DNA of 64,000 nucleotides. Origin: Synechococcus sp. CC9902. Its GTDB lineage: Bacteria > Cyanobacteriota > Cyanobacteriia > PCC-6307 > Cyanobiaceae. Both the position numbers and the translations under genes were made by a program. Each line of letters begins with the position of its first letter. The stretch's first letter is position 1. The stretch is from assembly GCF_000012505.1 (NCBI RefSeq), contig NC_007513.1:1798001-1862000 (forward strand). The letters run 5' to 3'. This document shows positions 57,051-64,000 of the stretch, in pieces. Below the pieces are notes generated by a model. The model did no database searches, was not told the origin of the DNA, and saw nothing but the letters and a program-made list of their open reading frames with translations.

Positions 57051-57806
57051 ATGCGCCAAATTCAATTTGGCATGAGAGTGAATTGCTTTGGACGTTCAGT
57101 TCTCAATTGTGCCAGCAGCCTTAAATCACTTAAAAACTCAAATTGTTGCTGGTCTTTTCCTGCTGGTCGCATAGACGGATTAGTGTCATGGTTAAATAAC
57201 TATAAATCTATGCCAAGCAACATATCTGAATTAGTTTCAAGAGATTTTGAGTCTCATCATATTGTTCACGAGCAGAGAAAACTAGAGATACCAAATATAA
57301 TTATATGTGACACATGGTCAGACCTTGTTCATCAAAAATTCCTCATAAATGGCGAAACAATATATTGCAATCATGTTGAGCTTTCGGAGCTTGGAAAATC
57401 CAAACAGTCATCACTCGGAAGACTTGATTTACGGAACAAAAAGATACTATTTGATTATTTTTGGTCTTTAATTAACTTAGGGGTTGAAGCAATAATTATG
57501 ATAGATTTTCCTGCATTGCATGACATCAGGCCAGAAATGAGAAAACGCTCTAAACAAATAACCAAATACTATTTAGAGCTCTCACAAATTAATAAAAACT
57601 TTAAGTTCGTACAAATTCCATATTCTGACATAGCTTTAAAAAATTCACTGCAAAGGCATTCTATTAAAAGATTAAATGATGAGAACCCTGTCGGGGATGT
57701 GTATCATTTTTCAGATCAAACAGTTTTGAAAATGTCTAGAAAATTTGACAATATACTTGCCGAAACTATGCTTGAATTATCGCAAAATAGATTAAAAATT
57801 ATATAG
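57051..57806 (+). CDS. Unrecognised AT-rich accessory gene product (251 residues)
   Basis: A 251-residue protein (ATG 57051, or inner ATG 57072). The middle is rich in I, N, K and S, and the fold could be alpha/beta: LEIPNIIICDTWSDL, LINLGVEAIIMIDFPALHD, FKFVQIPYSDIA. A C-terminal HFSDQTVLKMSRKF may be a conserved element. The DNA is about 30% G+C in a sampled line (57,601-57,660: 18 of 60), against clearly higher G+C in neighbours. Such islands often carry cell-surface genes in picocyanobacteria, but I do not recognise this one. Confidence 0.6.
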   Translation: MRQIQFGMRVNCFGRSVLNCASSLKSLKNSNCCWSFPAGRIDGLVSWLNNYKSMPSNISELVSRDFESHHIVHEQRKLEIPNIIICDTWSDLVHQKFLINGETIYCNHVELSELGKSKQSSLGRLDLRNKKILFDYFWSLINLGVEAIIMIDFPALHDIRPEMRKRSKQITKYYLELSQINKNFKFVQIPYSDIALKNSLQRHSIKRLNDENPVGDVYHFSDQTVLKMSRKFDNILAETMLELSQNRLKII

Positions 57807-58230
57807 TGCAAATTGGCTGCAATGCGTTATTACATTATGATCGTGTCGATTAACGTGAGTATCATTTTTGGAAGAAAATAATTTTGCGATGATGTGCGAA
57901 TTAAATTTTCAGTGGGTCAATGGAACACTAGGCTTTTTGGTGGAGAGCCCAACCGCATCTAAGCTTACCAAGAGCGTAAGCAAGCATTGAATCAGATTTA
58001 AGCCTTTTCGCCTCCATTACTCAAGTTGACAAGTAAATATTTTCCTGTTATTTAAAAAGGCTCTCGATTGTACTTAGAGAAAATCCACGATAATTATCAA
58101 GTGGATAGCAATTTACAAGCTCCTTAGCTATGGAGGCACTTTTATACACCCAATAATGGTTGTAAAAGCATGCCTTTGGTTATCAAAACTTAGTCTCAAG
58201 TGTGAGTGGATGACTGATATAACGAGACAG
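57807..58230. other. AT-rich intergenic stretch
   Basis: No gene or RNA structure is recognised. The AT-rich composition continues from the preceding gene and ends near the 3' end of the moeB-like gene, marking the right edge of the island at about 58.2 kb. Confidence 0.5.
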
Positions 58231-59397
58231 TTAGTAACGGGGCAACGTTGGATCCACCTCTTGAGCCCAGGCGTCAATACCTCCTGTCACGTTGATTGCG
58301 AAGATTCCATGCTCAGCAAGCAGTTGAGCGGCTTTCGCCGATCGCATCCCTAACTTGCAGTGCACAAAAAGACGGCGCCCTTCTGCCAAGGATCGGACTT
58401 GCTCAATCGCTTCTCCGCTTTCGATCGTGGAGAGCGGAATCAGCACCGCAGAAGGAATCACAACAATCTCTGCTTCAGCCGGGTTACGCACATCAACAAG
58501 CGCCAAATCCCCAGCATCTCCTTCAAGAAGAGCCTTGAGCTCAGTAACACTGATCGTTTCCATCACAGAAGGATCCATCTCAGTTGTGGCTGCACTACAG
58601 AACTGCGAGTAGTCAATCAGGTCCTTGATCGGAGCACGATCAAGATCCCGCCGCAGCGTGAGTTCTCGAAAACGCATAGATAGAGCATCCACCACCAGCA
58701 AACGGCCATCGAGGCAACGACCAATGCCAGTGATCAACTTGATCGTTTCAGTGGCCTGAAGGAGGCCAATCAAACCCGGCATCACACCCATCACCCCTGC
58801 CTCTGAGCATGAGGGGATCGCACCAGGCGAAGGGGGAACAGGCAACAAATCGCGGAAATTAGGACTTTCAGGATTGCAATTGAAAACAGTGACCTGACCT
58901 TCAAAGCGTTGAACAGAGCCATAAATCAATGGCTTATCTGACAACACACAGGCGTCATTGATTAAGTATCGGCTGGCGAAATTGTCGGTTCCGTCGCAGA
59001 CAACGTCGTAGTCCGCGATCAGATCCATCACATTGGTGATATCAAGCATCACGTCGTGCACATCAATCTGGCAATGAGGGTTGAGCGCATGAACACTCTC
59101 TGCGGCAGATCTGGCTTTAGAGCGACCGACAGCATCGGAGCGATGAATCACTTGACGCTGCAGATTCGAGAGCTCAACAGCATCTCCATCAACGATGCCA
59201 ATACGACCAACCCCTGCTGCAGCTAAATAAAGGAGAAGGGGGGAGCCCAAACCTCCTGCGCCAACACAGAGCACTGCTGCAGCCTTAAGCCGCTCCTGAC
59301 CAGCAAGGCCAACTTCCGGAAGAATGAGATGTCGGGCGTAACGCCCCCGCTCATCAGAGGACAGGCTCTGATTTGGGGTGGGATGACTTGGCTGCAT
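58231..59397 (-). CDS. moeB: MoeB/ThiF-like adenylyltransferase with rhodanese domain
   Basis: A 388-residue protein (ATG 59397). The N-terminal adenylyltransferase (about 10-250) has VLCVGAGGLGSPLLLYLAAAG (ATP site), CDGTDNFASRYLINDAC and the catalytic-type cysteine context. The C-terminal rhodanese domain (about 285-388) has ALVDVRNPAEAEI and VHCKLGMRSAKAA with the active Cys. Such fusions activate sulfur-carrier proteins and load sulfur on them. It overlaps the JAMM gene before it by 44 bases. Confidence 0.88.
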   Translation of the reverse strand: MQPSHPTPNQSLSSDERGRYARHLILPEVGLAGQERLKAAAVLCVGAGGLGSPLLLYLAAAGVGRIGIVDGDAVELSNLQRQVIHRSDAVGRSKARSAAESVHALNPHCQIDVHDVMLDITNVMDLIADYDVVCDGTDNFASRYLINDACVLSDKPLIYGSVQRFEGQVTVFNCNPESPNFRDLLPVPPSPGAIPSCSEAGVMGVMPGLIGLLQATETIKLITGIGRCLDGRLLVVDALSMRFRELTLRRDLDRAPIKDLIDYSQFCSAATTEMDPSVMETISVTELKALLEGDAGDLALVDVRNPAEAEIVVIPSAVLIPLSTIESGEAIEQVRSLAEGRRLFVHCKLGMRSAKAAQLLAEHGIFAINVTGGIDAWAQEVDPTLPRY

Positions 59398-59908
59398 AGG
59401 TGTGATTTTCCCAGACCTCAATCGGGATTTCGAGGGGATGCCGATCAGCACCCAACCACCAGGCACGCAGCTCTCGCATCCCAGACAAAATCAACATCAG
59501 CTGGTTGGGTTCCGCCCAAGCACAGTCCCGCGTTGACGGTTCTGGTGCCGTTTTGGGGTGGGAATGGCAGACACCCAAGACCTCCAACCCATGCACCCGG
59601 GCCCAACGCTGCGCTGCAATTTGTTCACGAGGATCCAACACAAACCGGGTCTCAAGATCTCCTAGAGCATCATTCACCCAGTCTGATTTTTTCCATGCAT
59701 TGCAGGCAGGCCAAAGAGTTACGAGCCTCAGGCGTGGGGTTCGCAGACCTGTTCCGAGGAGCAAACCACATCCTTCTTGAGGCTTCACCGCCAGCAATGA
59801 ACGCTCGAGAACAGTGAGGCATTGGAGATCCAAACCCAGGAGTGATGGCGCGAACGGCTCCCCACCGATACGCTCGGCTGAATGAGTTAAGAATTCCACC
59901 GACCCCAT
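59354..59908 (-). CDS. JAMM/Mov34-family metalloprotease
   Basis: A 184-residue JAMM metalloprotease-like protein (ATG 59908; longer frames exist). The zinc motif is HSHPKTAPEPSTRD, which fits H-x-H-(x)7-S-x-x-D, with the upstream Glu in PQEGCGLLLG. Bacterial JAMM proteins clip ubiquitin-like sulfur carriers such as ThiS- or MoaD-like proteins to expose Gly-Gly. The overlap with the moeB-like gene supports a role in sulfur-carrier activation. The carrier itself is not in the window. The start shares CATG with the divergent CAAD gene. Confidence 0.82.
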   Translation of the reverse strand: MGSVEFLTHSAERIGGEPFAPSLLGLDLQCLTVLERSLLAVKPQEGCGLLLGTGLRTPRLRLVTLWPACNAWKKSDWVNDALGDLETRFVLDPREQIAAQRWARVHGLEVLGVCHSHPKTAPEPSTRDCAWAEPNQLMLILSGMRELRAWWLGADRHPLEIPIEVWENHTYAAKSSHPKSEPVL

Positions 59909-60305
59909 GAGTGACGCCACCACAGAAGTGAAGGATGACGCCACCGGCAACACCTGGACACCCGACGTCGGCGCAGCCGCATCATCCAGTGAAGAAACCA
60001 CTTCATTTGCTGATCGCTACAGCGATGTTCTGGGAAAGGTGAATCAGACCCTTGATCAGGTCGATTGGAATCAAATGGGTCGCATCGGCAAAATCGTTGG
60101 GATTTTTGCCGCAGTGATCGTTGCCCAGATTCTGATCAAGGGAATCCTCGACACGATCAATCTGCTACCAGTCGTGCCCGGTTTGCTTGAGCTGTTGGGT
60201 GTTGTTGTTGTAGGCCAATGGAGCTGGAAAAATCTCGCAACCAGCGACAAGCGCAGTGCTCTTCTCCAACGCGTGCAAACCATTCGTCAGGAATATTTGG
60301 GCTAA
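59907..60305 (+). CDS. CAAD-domain (CURT1-like) thylakoid protein
   Basis: A 132-residue protein with an acidic disordered N-terminus (about 1-35), an amphipathic segment (DVLGKVNQTLDQVDW), two membrane spans (about 52-72 and 78-100) and a basic C-terminal helix. This layout is that of the CAAD domain, found in CURT1 proteins that bend thylakoid membranes and in cyanobacterial relatives. Its ATG overlaps the ATG of the divergent JAMM gene. Confidence 0.8.
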   Translation: MSDATTEVKDDATGNTWTPDVGAAASSSEETTSFADRYSDVLGKVNQTLDQVDWNQMGRIGKIVGIFAAVIVAQILIKGILDTINLLPVVPGLLELLGVVVVGQWSWKNLATSDKRSALLQRVQTIRQEYLG

Positions 60306-60309
60306 TCCA

Positions 60310-61209
60310 TTAGGACATCATTTGCCGAGCTAGTCCTTGAAGACAAGCTCGGCTTTGGTTGATATATCCACCGCCAAACAAGTTGGCATGGTTCAACAGG
60401 TGATAGAGGTTATAGATCTCTAAACGCTCCTCGACTCCGGGTTTCGGTGGCAAGACTGCGTCATAGGAACGGTAGAAGTGTTGTTGAAATCCACCAAACA
60501 AACGGGTCATCGCCAGATCGACCTCAGCGTCAGCCCACCATGATGCTGGGTCATAAACCGTGCCTCGGCCATCCATCAATGAACTGGCGTTGCCACCCCA
60601 AAGATCTCCATGGACCAAGGTCGGAATCACCTCTCGCTGATTGAGTCGATCCGCCACACCGTTCAAGAAAGCCTCCTCCTCAGCAGGACTCATTCCCAAC
60701 CGGTTGCACAGTTTCAGTTGCGGTCGAAGGCGTAGATCAGCAAAGGCGTCGCCCCAACGCATCCGCCACCCTCCCGGTTGCGCTCCTGCGCCGATGTATC
60801 CATCTCGGTGCCATCCAAAACGCTGGGGGTTCTGTTCTCGAGACGCCTGATGCAAAAGCGCTAAGCCACGTCCAAGAAATTGCTGATCACCTCCTCCCAA
60901 TGGCAACCAAGGCAGGAGCAAAACTGCACCATGGGGCAACTGAACCAAGGACAAAGGCTGAGGAACAACCAGGACATCTGAATCCGAGTACTGGCCAAGA
61001 GCCGTCAGCGCATCAGCCTCCACTTCAAACAGATCGAAGGCATCAGCGGTTCCGGTTTTGGCGAACAATTGACGTCCATCGCTAAGCCTGAGCTGCCAGG
61101 CCTGATGAATACAGCCTCCTCCTACCGACGAAACATCGGTGATCTTGGTTCCTGCCAAAGGTCCATCCGCCGCGACGAGATCGAGCCGGAGACCGCTATG
61201 CATCCTCAA
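60310..61209 (-). CDS. Fructosamine/ketosamine-3-kinase-like protein
   Basis: A 299-residue kinase of the aminoglycoside-phosphotransferase fold. Marks are SVGGGCIHQAWQLRLSDGRQ (N-lobe), LVHGDLWGGNASSL (catalytic loop with Asp) and YDPASWWADAEVDLAM (second Asp). The family phosphorylates sugars attached to protein amines so they fall off. It converges on the CAAD gene with 4 bases between stops. Confidence 0.88.
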   Translation of the reverse strand: MRMHSGLRLDLVAADGPLAGTKITDVSSVGGGCIHQAWQLRLSDGRQLFAKTGTADAFDLFEVEADALTALGQYSDSDVLVVPQPLSLVQLPHGAVLLLPWLPLGGGDQQFLGRGLALLHQASREQNPQRFGWHRDGYIGAGAQPGGWRMRWGDAFADLRLRPQLKLCNRLGMSPAEEEAFLNGVADRLNQREVIPTLVHGDLWGGNASSLMDGRGTVYDPASWWADAEVDLAMTRLFGGFQQHFYRSYDAVLPPKPGVEERLEIYNLYHLLNHANLFGGGYINQSRACLQGLARQMMS

Positions 61210-61253
61210 GCTTCCGTTGTTGTTGCCAGCATGGCCGCAATCAGTTCACGGTC

Positions 61254-62756
61254 TTGACGAAACACCGCGTGATTGTGATCGGTGGTGGCATCGCAGGCCT
61301 CACCGCAGCCGCCCTGTTAGCCCACGACGGGGTTGCAGTGACCTTGTTTGAGGCCCATCACCAAGCAGGAGGGTGCGCCGGCACCTTCCGCCGCGGCCCC
61401 TGGATTTTTGATGTTGGAGCCACTCAAGTGGCAGGCCTCGAACCTGGTGGCAGTCACGCAAGAGTTTTCCAGCATCTGGGATTGGCTCTGCCCAAAGCGA
61501 GCTTGCTCGATCCAGGTTGTGTCGTCGACCTTGGCGACGGTTCAGCACCCATCAGTCTTTGGCACGATCCGACGCGATGGGCAGAAGAACGGGTTCGTCA
61601 GTTCCCTGGCAGCGAGCGGTTTTGGCAACTCTGTGAGCTCTTACACAACAGCAACTGGGCATTCGCCGGGCGTGATCCAGTCGTGACACCCAGATCTTGG
61701 TGGGACCTCAGCACGCTGGTCTCAGCCTTACGACCTGAGACGTTGGCCTCAGGCCTATTTACAACGTTCTCAATCGCCAATCTCCTGCAGTTCTGTGGCT
61801 GCCAAAACGACAAGCGACTGCGACGTTTTTTAGATCTACAACTCAAGCTCTATTCCCAGGAGCCCGCAGATCGCACGGCAGCTCTCTACGGCGCCACCGT
61901 TCTGCAAATGGCTCAAGCCCCACTTGGGCTTTGGCATCTTCAGGGGTCAATGCAAGTGCTCAGTGCACAGCTCTCTCAGGCCATCGAAGCTGCTGGGGGA
62001 GAGATCCGACTCCGTCATCGCGTGCACGCTGTGCAGCCTTCAGCAGAAGGCTGGACCGTCTCAACGGCAGGGGCTAACGCGCCATCACAGGACTGGCATG
62101 CCAGCGACGTGATCTGCAGCCTGCCACCCCAATGCCTGCTGGACTTGTTACCAGCAGACGACACACCTGATCGTTACCGGCAACGGCTCACAACCCTGCC
62201 GGAACCCAGTGGAGCCCTCGTGCTGTACGGCGTCGTGCAGCGAAACGCACTGCCAATCGACTGTCCAGGCCATCTTCAACGGGGCAGCGAAAAGCCTGGT
62301 TCATTGTTTGTTTCGATTAGCCGAGAAGGCGATGGGCGCGCCCCCATCGGGCAAGCCACCTTGATCGCCAGCGTGTTCACACCGACGGCCGACTGGTGCG
62401 AGCTCGATGAACCCGACTACCAGAACCGAAAAACACAACGGCTAAAGACGATGAAGCATGAACTCAACGCGTGGCTCGGACTCAGCGATGACGATTGGCT
62501 CCATACGGAGTTGGCCACACCGCGCGGCTTCGCAGGATGGACCGGACGGCCCCGCGGAATGGTGGGTGGCCTCGGGCAGCACCCAAGCCGATTTGGACCC
62601 TTTGGCCTTGCAGGCCGCACTCCCTTGCCAGGACTGTGGTTATGCGGCGACAGTCTCTACCCCGGAGAAGGCACTGCTGGTGTGACTCTCTCCGCACTGA
62701 ATGCTTGCAGGCAGCTGATGGAGCATCGGGGACTTCAGTTGAGTTTCAATCGCTGA
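61254..62756 (+). CDS. crtD: Carotenoid desaturase CrtD-like oxidoreductase
   Basis: A 500-residue FAD-dependent phytoene-desaturase-family protein. The N-terminal Rossmann motif is VIVIGGGIAGLTAAALL, then GGCAGTFRRGPWIFDVGATQVAGLEPGG, a mark of the cyanobacterial CrtD group, and GLWLCGDSLYPGEGTAGV at the C-terminus closes the FAD site. CrtD desaturates the C-3',4' bond in myxol-type carotenoids; the exact substrate here is inferred. The 3' end overlaps tyrA on the other strand by 11 bases. Confidence 0.85.
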   Translation: MTKHRVIVIGGGIAGLTAAALLAHDGVAVTLFEAHHQAGGCAGTFRRGPWIFDVGATQVAGLEPGGSHARVFQHLGLALPKASLLDPGCVVDLGDGSAPISLWHDPTRWAEERVRQFPGSERFWQLCELLHNSNWAFAGRDPVVTPRSWWDLSTLVSALRPETLASGLFTTFSIANLLQFCGCQNDKRLRRFLDLQLKLYSQEPADRTAALYGATVLQMAQAPLGLWHLQGSMQVLSAQLSQAIEAAGGEIRLRHRVHAVQPSAEGWTVSTAGANAPSQDWHASDVICSLPPQCLLDLLPADDTPDRYRQRLTTLPEPSGALVLYGVVQRNALPIDCPGHLQRGSEKPGSLFVSISREGDGRAPIGQATLIASVFTPTADWCELDEPDYQNRKTQRLKTMKHELNAWLGLSDDDWLHTELATPRGFAGWTGRPRGMVGGLGQHPSRFGPFGLAGRTPLPGLWLCGDSLYPGEGTAGVTLSALNACRQLMEHRGLQLSFNR

Positions 62757-63621
62757 CGCCATCTGGCGTCTCCAGGAACCCCGGCCGCAAAGCCTGGGTT
62801 CTTTTCAATTCGATCTGGAGCTGAGGCCAGTTCTCCTGCAGCACAGCATCCTCAAGCTGTTCAAGACTCCATCGATACGCCGCGAGGCTCCGAAGCAACG
62901 CCCCACGATTCGTCGAAGCCATCGCCACACCGAGGTCGGGATTTCCACCACCAACCCGTGTTGTGTCGGCAAATCCACTGGACGCCAAAACAAGCGCTAA
63001 GCGTCGAATCTCTGGATCACGCTCATCTCCAACGGCCCGCAACAATGCCGCACTCACCAAAACGGGCATATGGGAGATCAGAGCCACCGCCTGGTCATGT
63101 TGTGCAGCGGCAGCCGTCAACCAATGACTCCCCAGGCTGAGGGCTAGGGACTGAACCATCGCTAACGCCGATGCATCCGTTTTTGGCTCTGGAGTGGCAA
63201 TCCAAGGACGGCCTCGAAACAAACCTTTGATCCCTGCCTCGACTCCCGCCAACGCAGTTCCCGCCATTGGATGGCTGGCCACAAATCGAGGATGACGGTC
63301 TCGCCAGGCCTCCAGCACTGGCTGTTTTACCGATCCCACATCCGTAACCACCGCCTCTGCAGGCAACGCCTCAAGCAACGAGGGCTCGGGATGCAACAAA
63401 AGGGGAATCGGCAACGCCAAGATCACCAAATCACAGCCGGCCAAACAGGCGGGATCCGTACTCACATCCGACACCAAACCGCGCTCTTTCGCCCGTTCAG
63501 CCGTCACTGAACGATGGACTAATCCCTGCACATCCCAACCCTTGGCCTGCAGATCCAAGCCCAACGATCCCCCGATGAGCCCGAGTCCAACGATGCCGAC
63601 GCGTTTTGTTTCCCTCGCCAT
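62746..63621 (-). CDS. tyrA: Prephenate/arogenate dehydrogenase
   Basis: A 291-residue enzyme of tyrosine synthesis (ATG 63621; the longer frame to 63705 is not used). The nucleotide motif is VGIVGLGLIGGSLGLDLQ, followed by VTDVGSVKQ and FVASHPMAGTALAG, with the His typical of TyrA. Cyanobacterial members prefer arogenate and NADP. It is divergent from the helicase gene with an 83-base gap. Confidence 0.93.
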   Translation of the reverse strand: MARETKRVGIVGLGLIGGSLGLDLQAKGWDVQGLVHRSVTAERAKERGLVSDVSTDPACLAGCDLVILALPIPLLLHPEPSLLEALPAEAVVTDVGSVKQPVLEAWRDRHPRFVASHPMAGTALAGVEAGIKGLFRGRPWIATPEPKTDASALAMVQSLALSLGSHWLTAAAAQHDQAVALISHMPVLVSAALLRAVGDERDPEIRRLALVLASSGFADTTRVGGGNPDLGVAMASTNRGALLRSLAAYRWSLEQLEDAVLQENWPQLQIELKRTQALRPGFLETPDGVSD

Positions 63622-63704
63622 CAAGCTTGTTTGCTCGTAACGCCATGTTGATCGATAGCTCGCAATGAGCCATCCAGAGCAACAACGCTGCTTATGGTTT
63701 CCCA

Positions 63705-64000
63705 ATGCTGGAAGCCCAGGCCCACCACCGGCTTAAGACACTGCTGAGGCAGGAAGAGTCCGACTGGCCACACCACCTAACGCTGAGTCGTCTCGTGGGT
63801 CGAAGTTTGCGGCGTCGCGACACCAGCCTGTTGCAACTGCCCCCAAGCAGCGGGGAACGCTGGTGGCTGGGCGTGTTGGTGCCGTTATGTCTAAACCCAG
63901 GTGCTGCAGCCATTGTCTTAACGCCAGCCCAGCGAAAATGGCTACTACAACTCGAACTTCCCCGACTCAAAGAGCAAGGATTGCAACTGCCCTGCTGGCA
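63705..64000 (+). CDS. DinG/Rad3-like helicase, 5' part (cut by window end)
   Basis: An open frame from ATG 63705 to the window end with no stop (98 codons visible). The product starts MLEAQAHHRLKTLLRQ. The segment LQLPPSSGERWWLGVLVPL could be a divergent nucleotide-binding region, and AAIVLTPAQRKWLLQ follows. In my recollection of picocyanobacterial genomes a Rad3/DinG-type helicase lies next to tyrA, which guides this name. The visible part lacks a clean GKT motif, so the call is tentative. Confidence 0.5.
   Translation, partial: MLEAQAHHRLKTLLRQEESDWPHHLTLSRLVGRSLRRRDTSLLQLPPSSGERWWLGVLVPLCLNPGAAAIVLTPAQRKWLLQLELPRLKEQGLQLPCW

Overview
The window is chromosomal DNA of a marine picocyanobacterium, almost certainly a marine Synechococcus of the phycoerythrin-II-bearing kind (pigment type 3). 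The evidence is the set of phycobilisome rod genes: phycocyanin (rpcBA), phycoerythrin I (cpeBA) and phycoerythrin II (mpeBA), the marine-specific bilin-carrying linkers MpeC, MpeD and MpeE, and the phycoerythrobilin synthesis genes pebA and pebB. psaD, crtD, a fused panC/cmk, cyanobacterial-type gshA and ppc agree with this. No rRNA, CRISPR array, insertion sequence or phage module was seen.

Layout. 1-3,090: end of an FGGY sugar kinase, mpeE (a phycoerythrin II linker lying outside the main cluster), a 39-residue membrane peptide, a DUF2470 protein and ComF. 3,122-5,400: tRNA-Phe, a strong inverted repeat, a gene-poor stretch and a second, degenerate copy of the 3' half of tRNA-Phe, which looks like an integration scar. 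5,531-31,552: the phycobilisome rod region. It contains a VTT membrane protein, aplA, a membrane-anchored rod linker (cpcL-type), a pentapeptide protein, cpeC-mpeD-cpeE, cpeS-cpeT-cpeR, a reverse-strand trio of small Nif11-like genes, mpeY-mpeB-mpeA-mpeC-mpeU, cpeY-cpeZ on the reverse strand, a free CpcD-domain protein, cpeF/mpeV, cpeB-cpeA on the reverse strand, an S-type lyase-pebA-pebB operon, rpcB-rpcA and cpcT-rpcE-rpcF. The block closes with a low-molecular-weight protein tyrosine phosphatase whose start overlaps rpcF. 31,536-64,000: ordinary core genes (panC/cmk, rlpA, purM, hemF, mrp, rodA, psaD, trpE, gshA, ppc, recF, speD, larE, cobO, moeB, crtD, tyrA), two more tRNAs (Cys, Arg), and an AT-rich unrecognised gene island at about 56.8-58.2 kb.

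How it works together. PebA and PebB reduce biliverdin to phycoerythrobilin. A family of HEAT-repeat lyases (CpeY, CpeZ, MpeY, MpeU, CpeF, RpcE, RpcF), S-type lyases (CpeS and a second one) and T-type lyases (CpeT, CpcT) attach bilins to the cysteines of the alpha and beta subunits. MpeC, MpeD, MpeE, CpeC and CpeE stack the discs into rods. CpeR probably controls the phycoerythrin linker genes. rpcE and rpcF are separate genes and no fused rpcG is seen, which suggests phycoerythrobilin rather than phycourobilin on the phycocyanin alpha subunit (R-PC-II). No fciA, fciB or mpeZ is seen in the cluster, so this is not the CA4-A arrangement; a CA4-B island elsewhere cannot be excluded.

Most unusual points: the tRNA-Phe remnant and hairpin at the edge of the pigment island, the Nif11-like trio inside the phycoerythrin operons, a free basic CpcD-domain protein, a phosphatase translationally coupled to the phycocyanin lyase, three core genes with no canonical start codon where homology begins, a sensor kinase with an eroded ATP-binding domain, and the AT-rich island. 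All assignments were made by eye from sequence; no database search was run.
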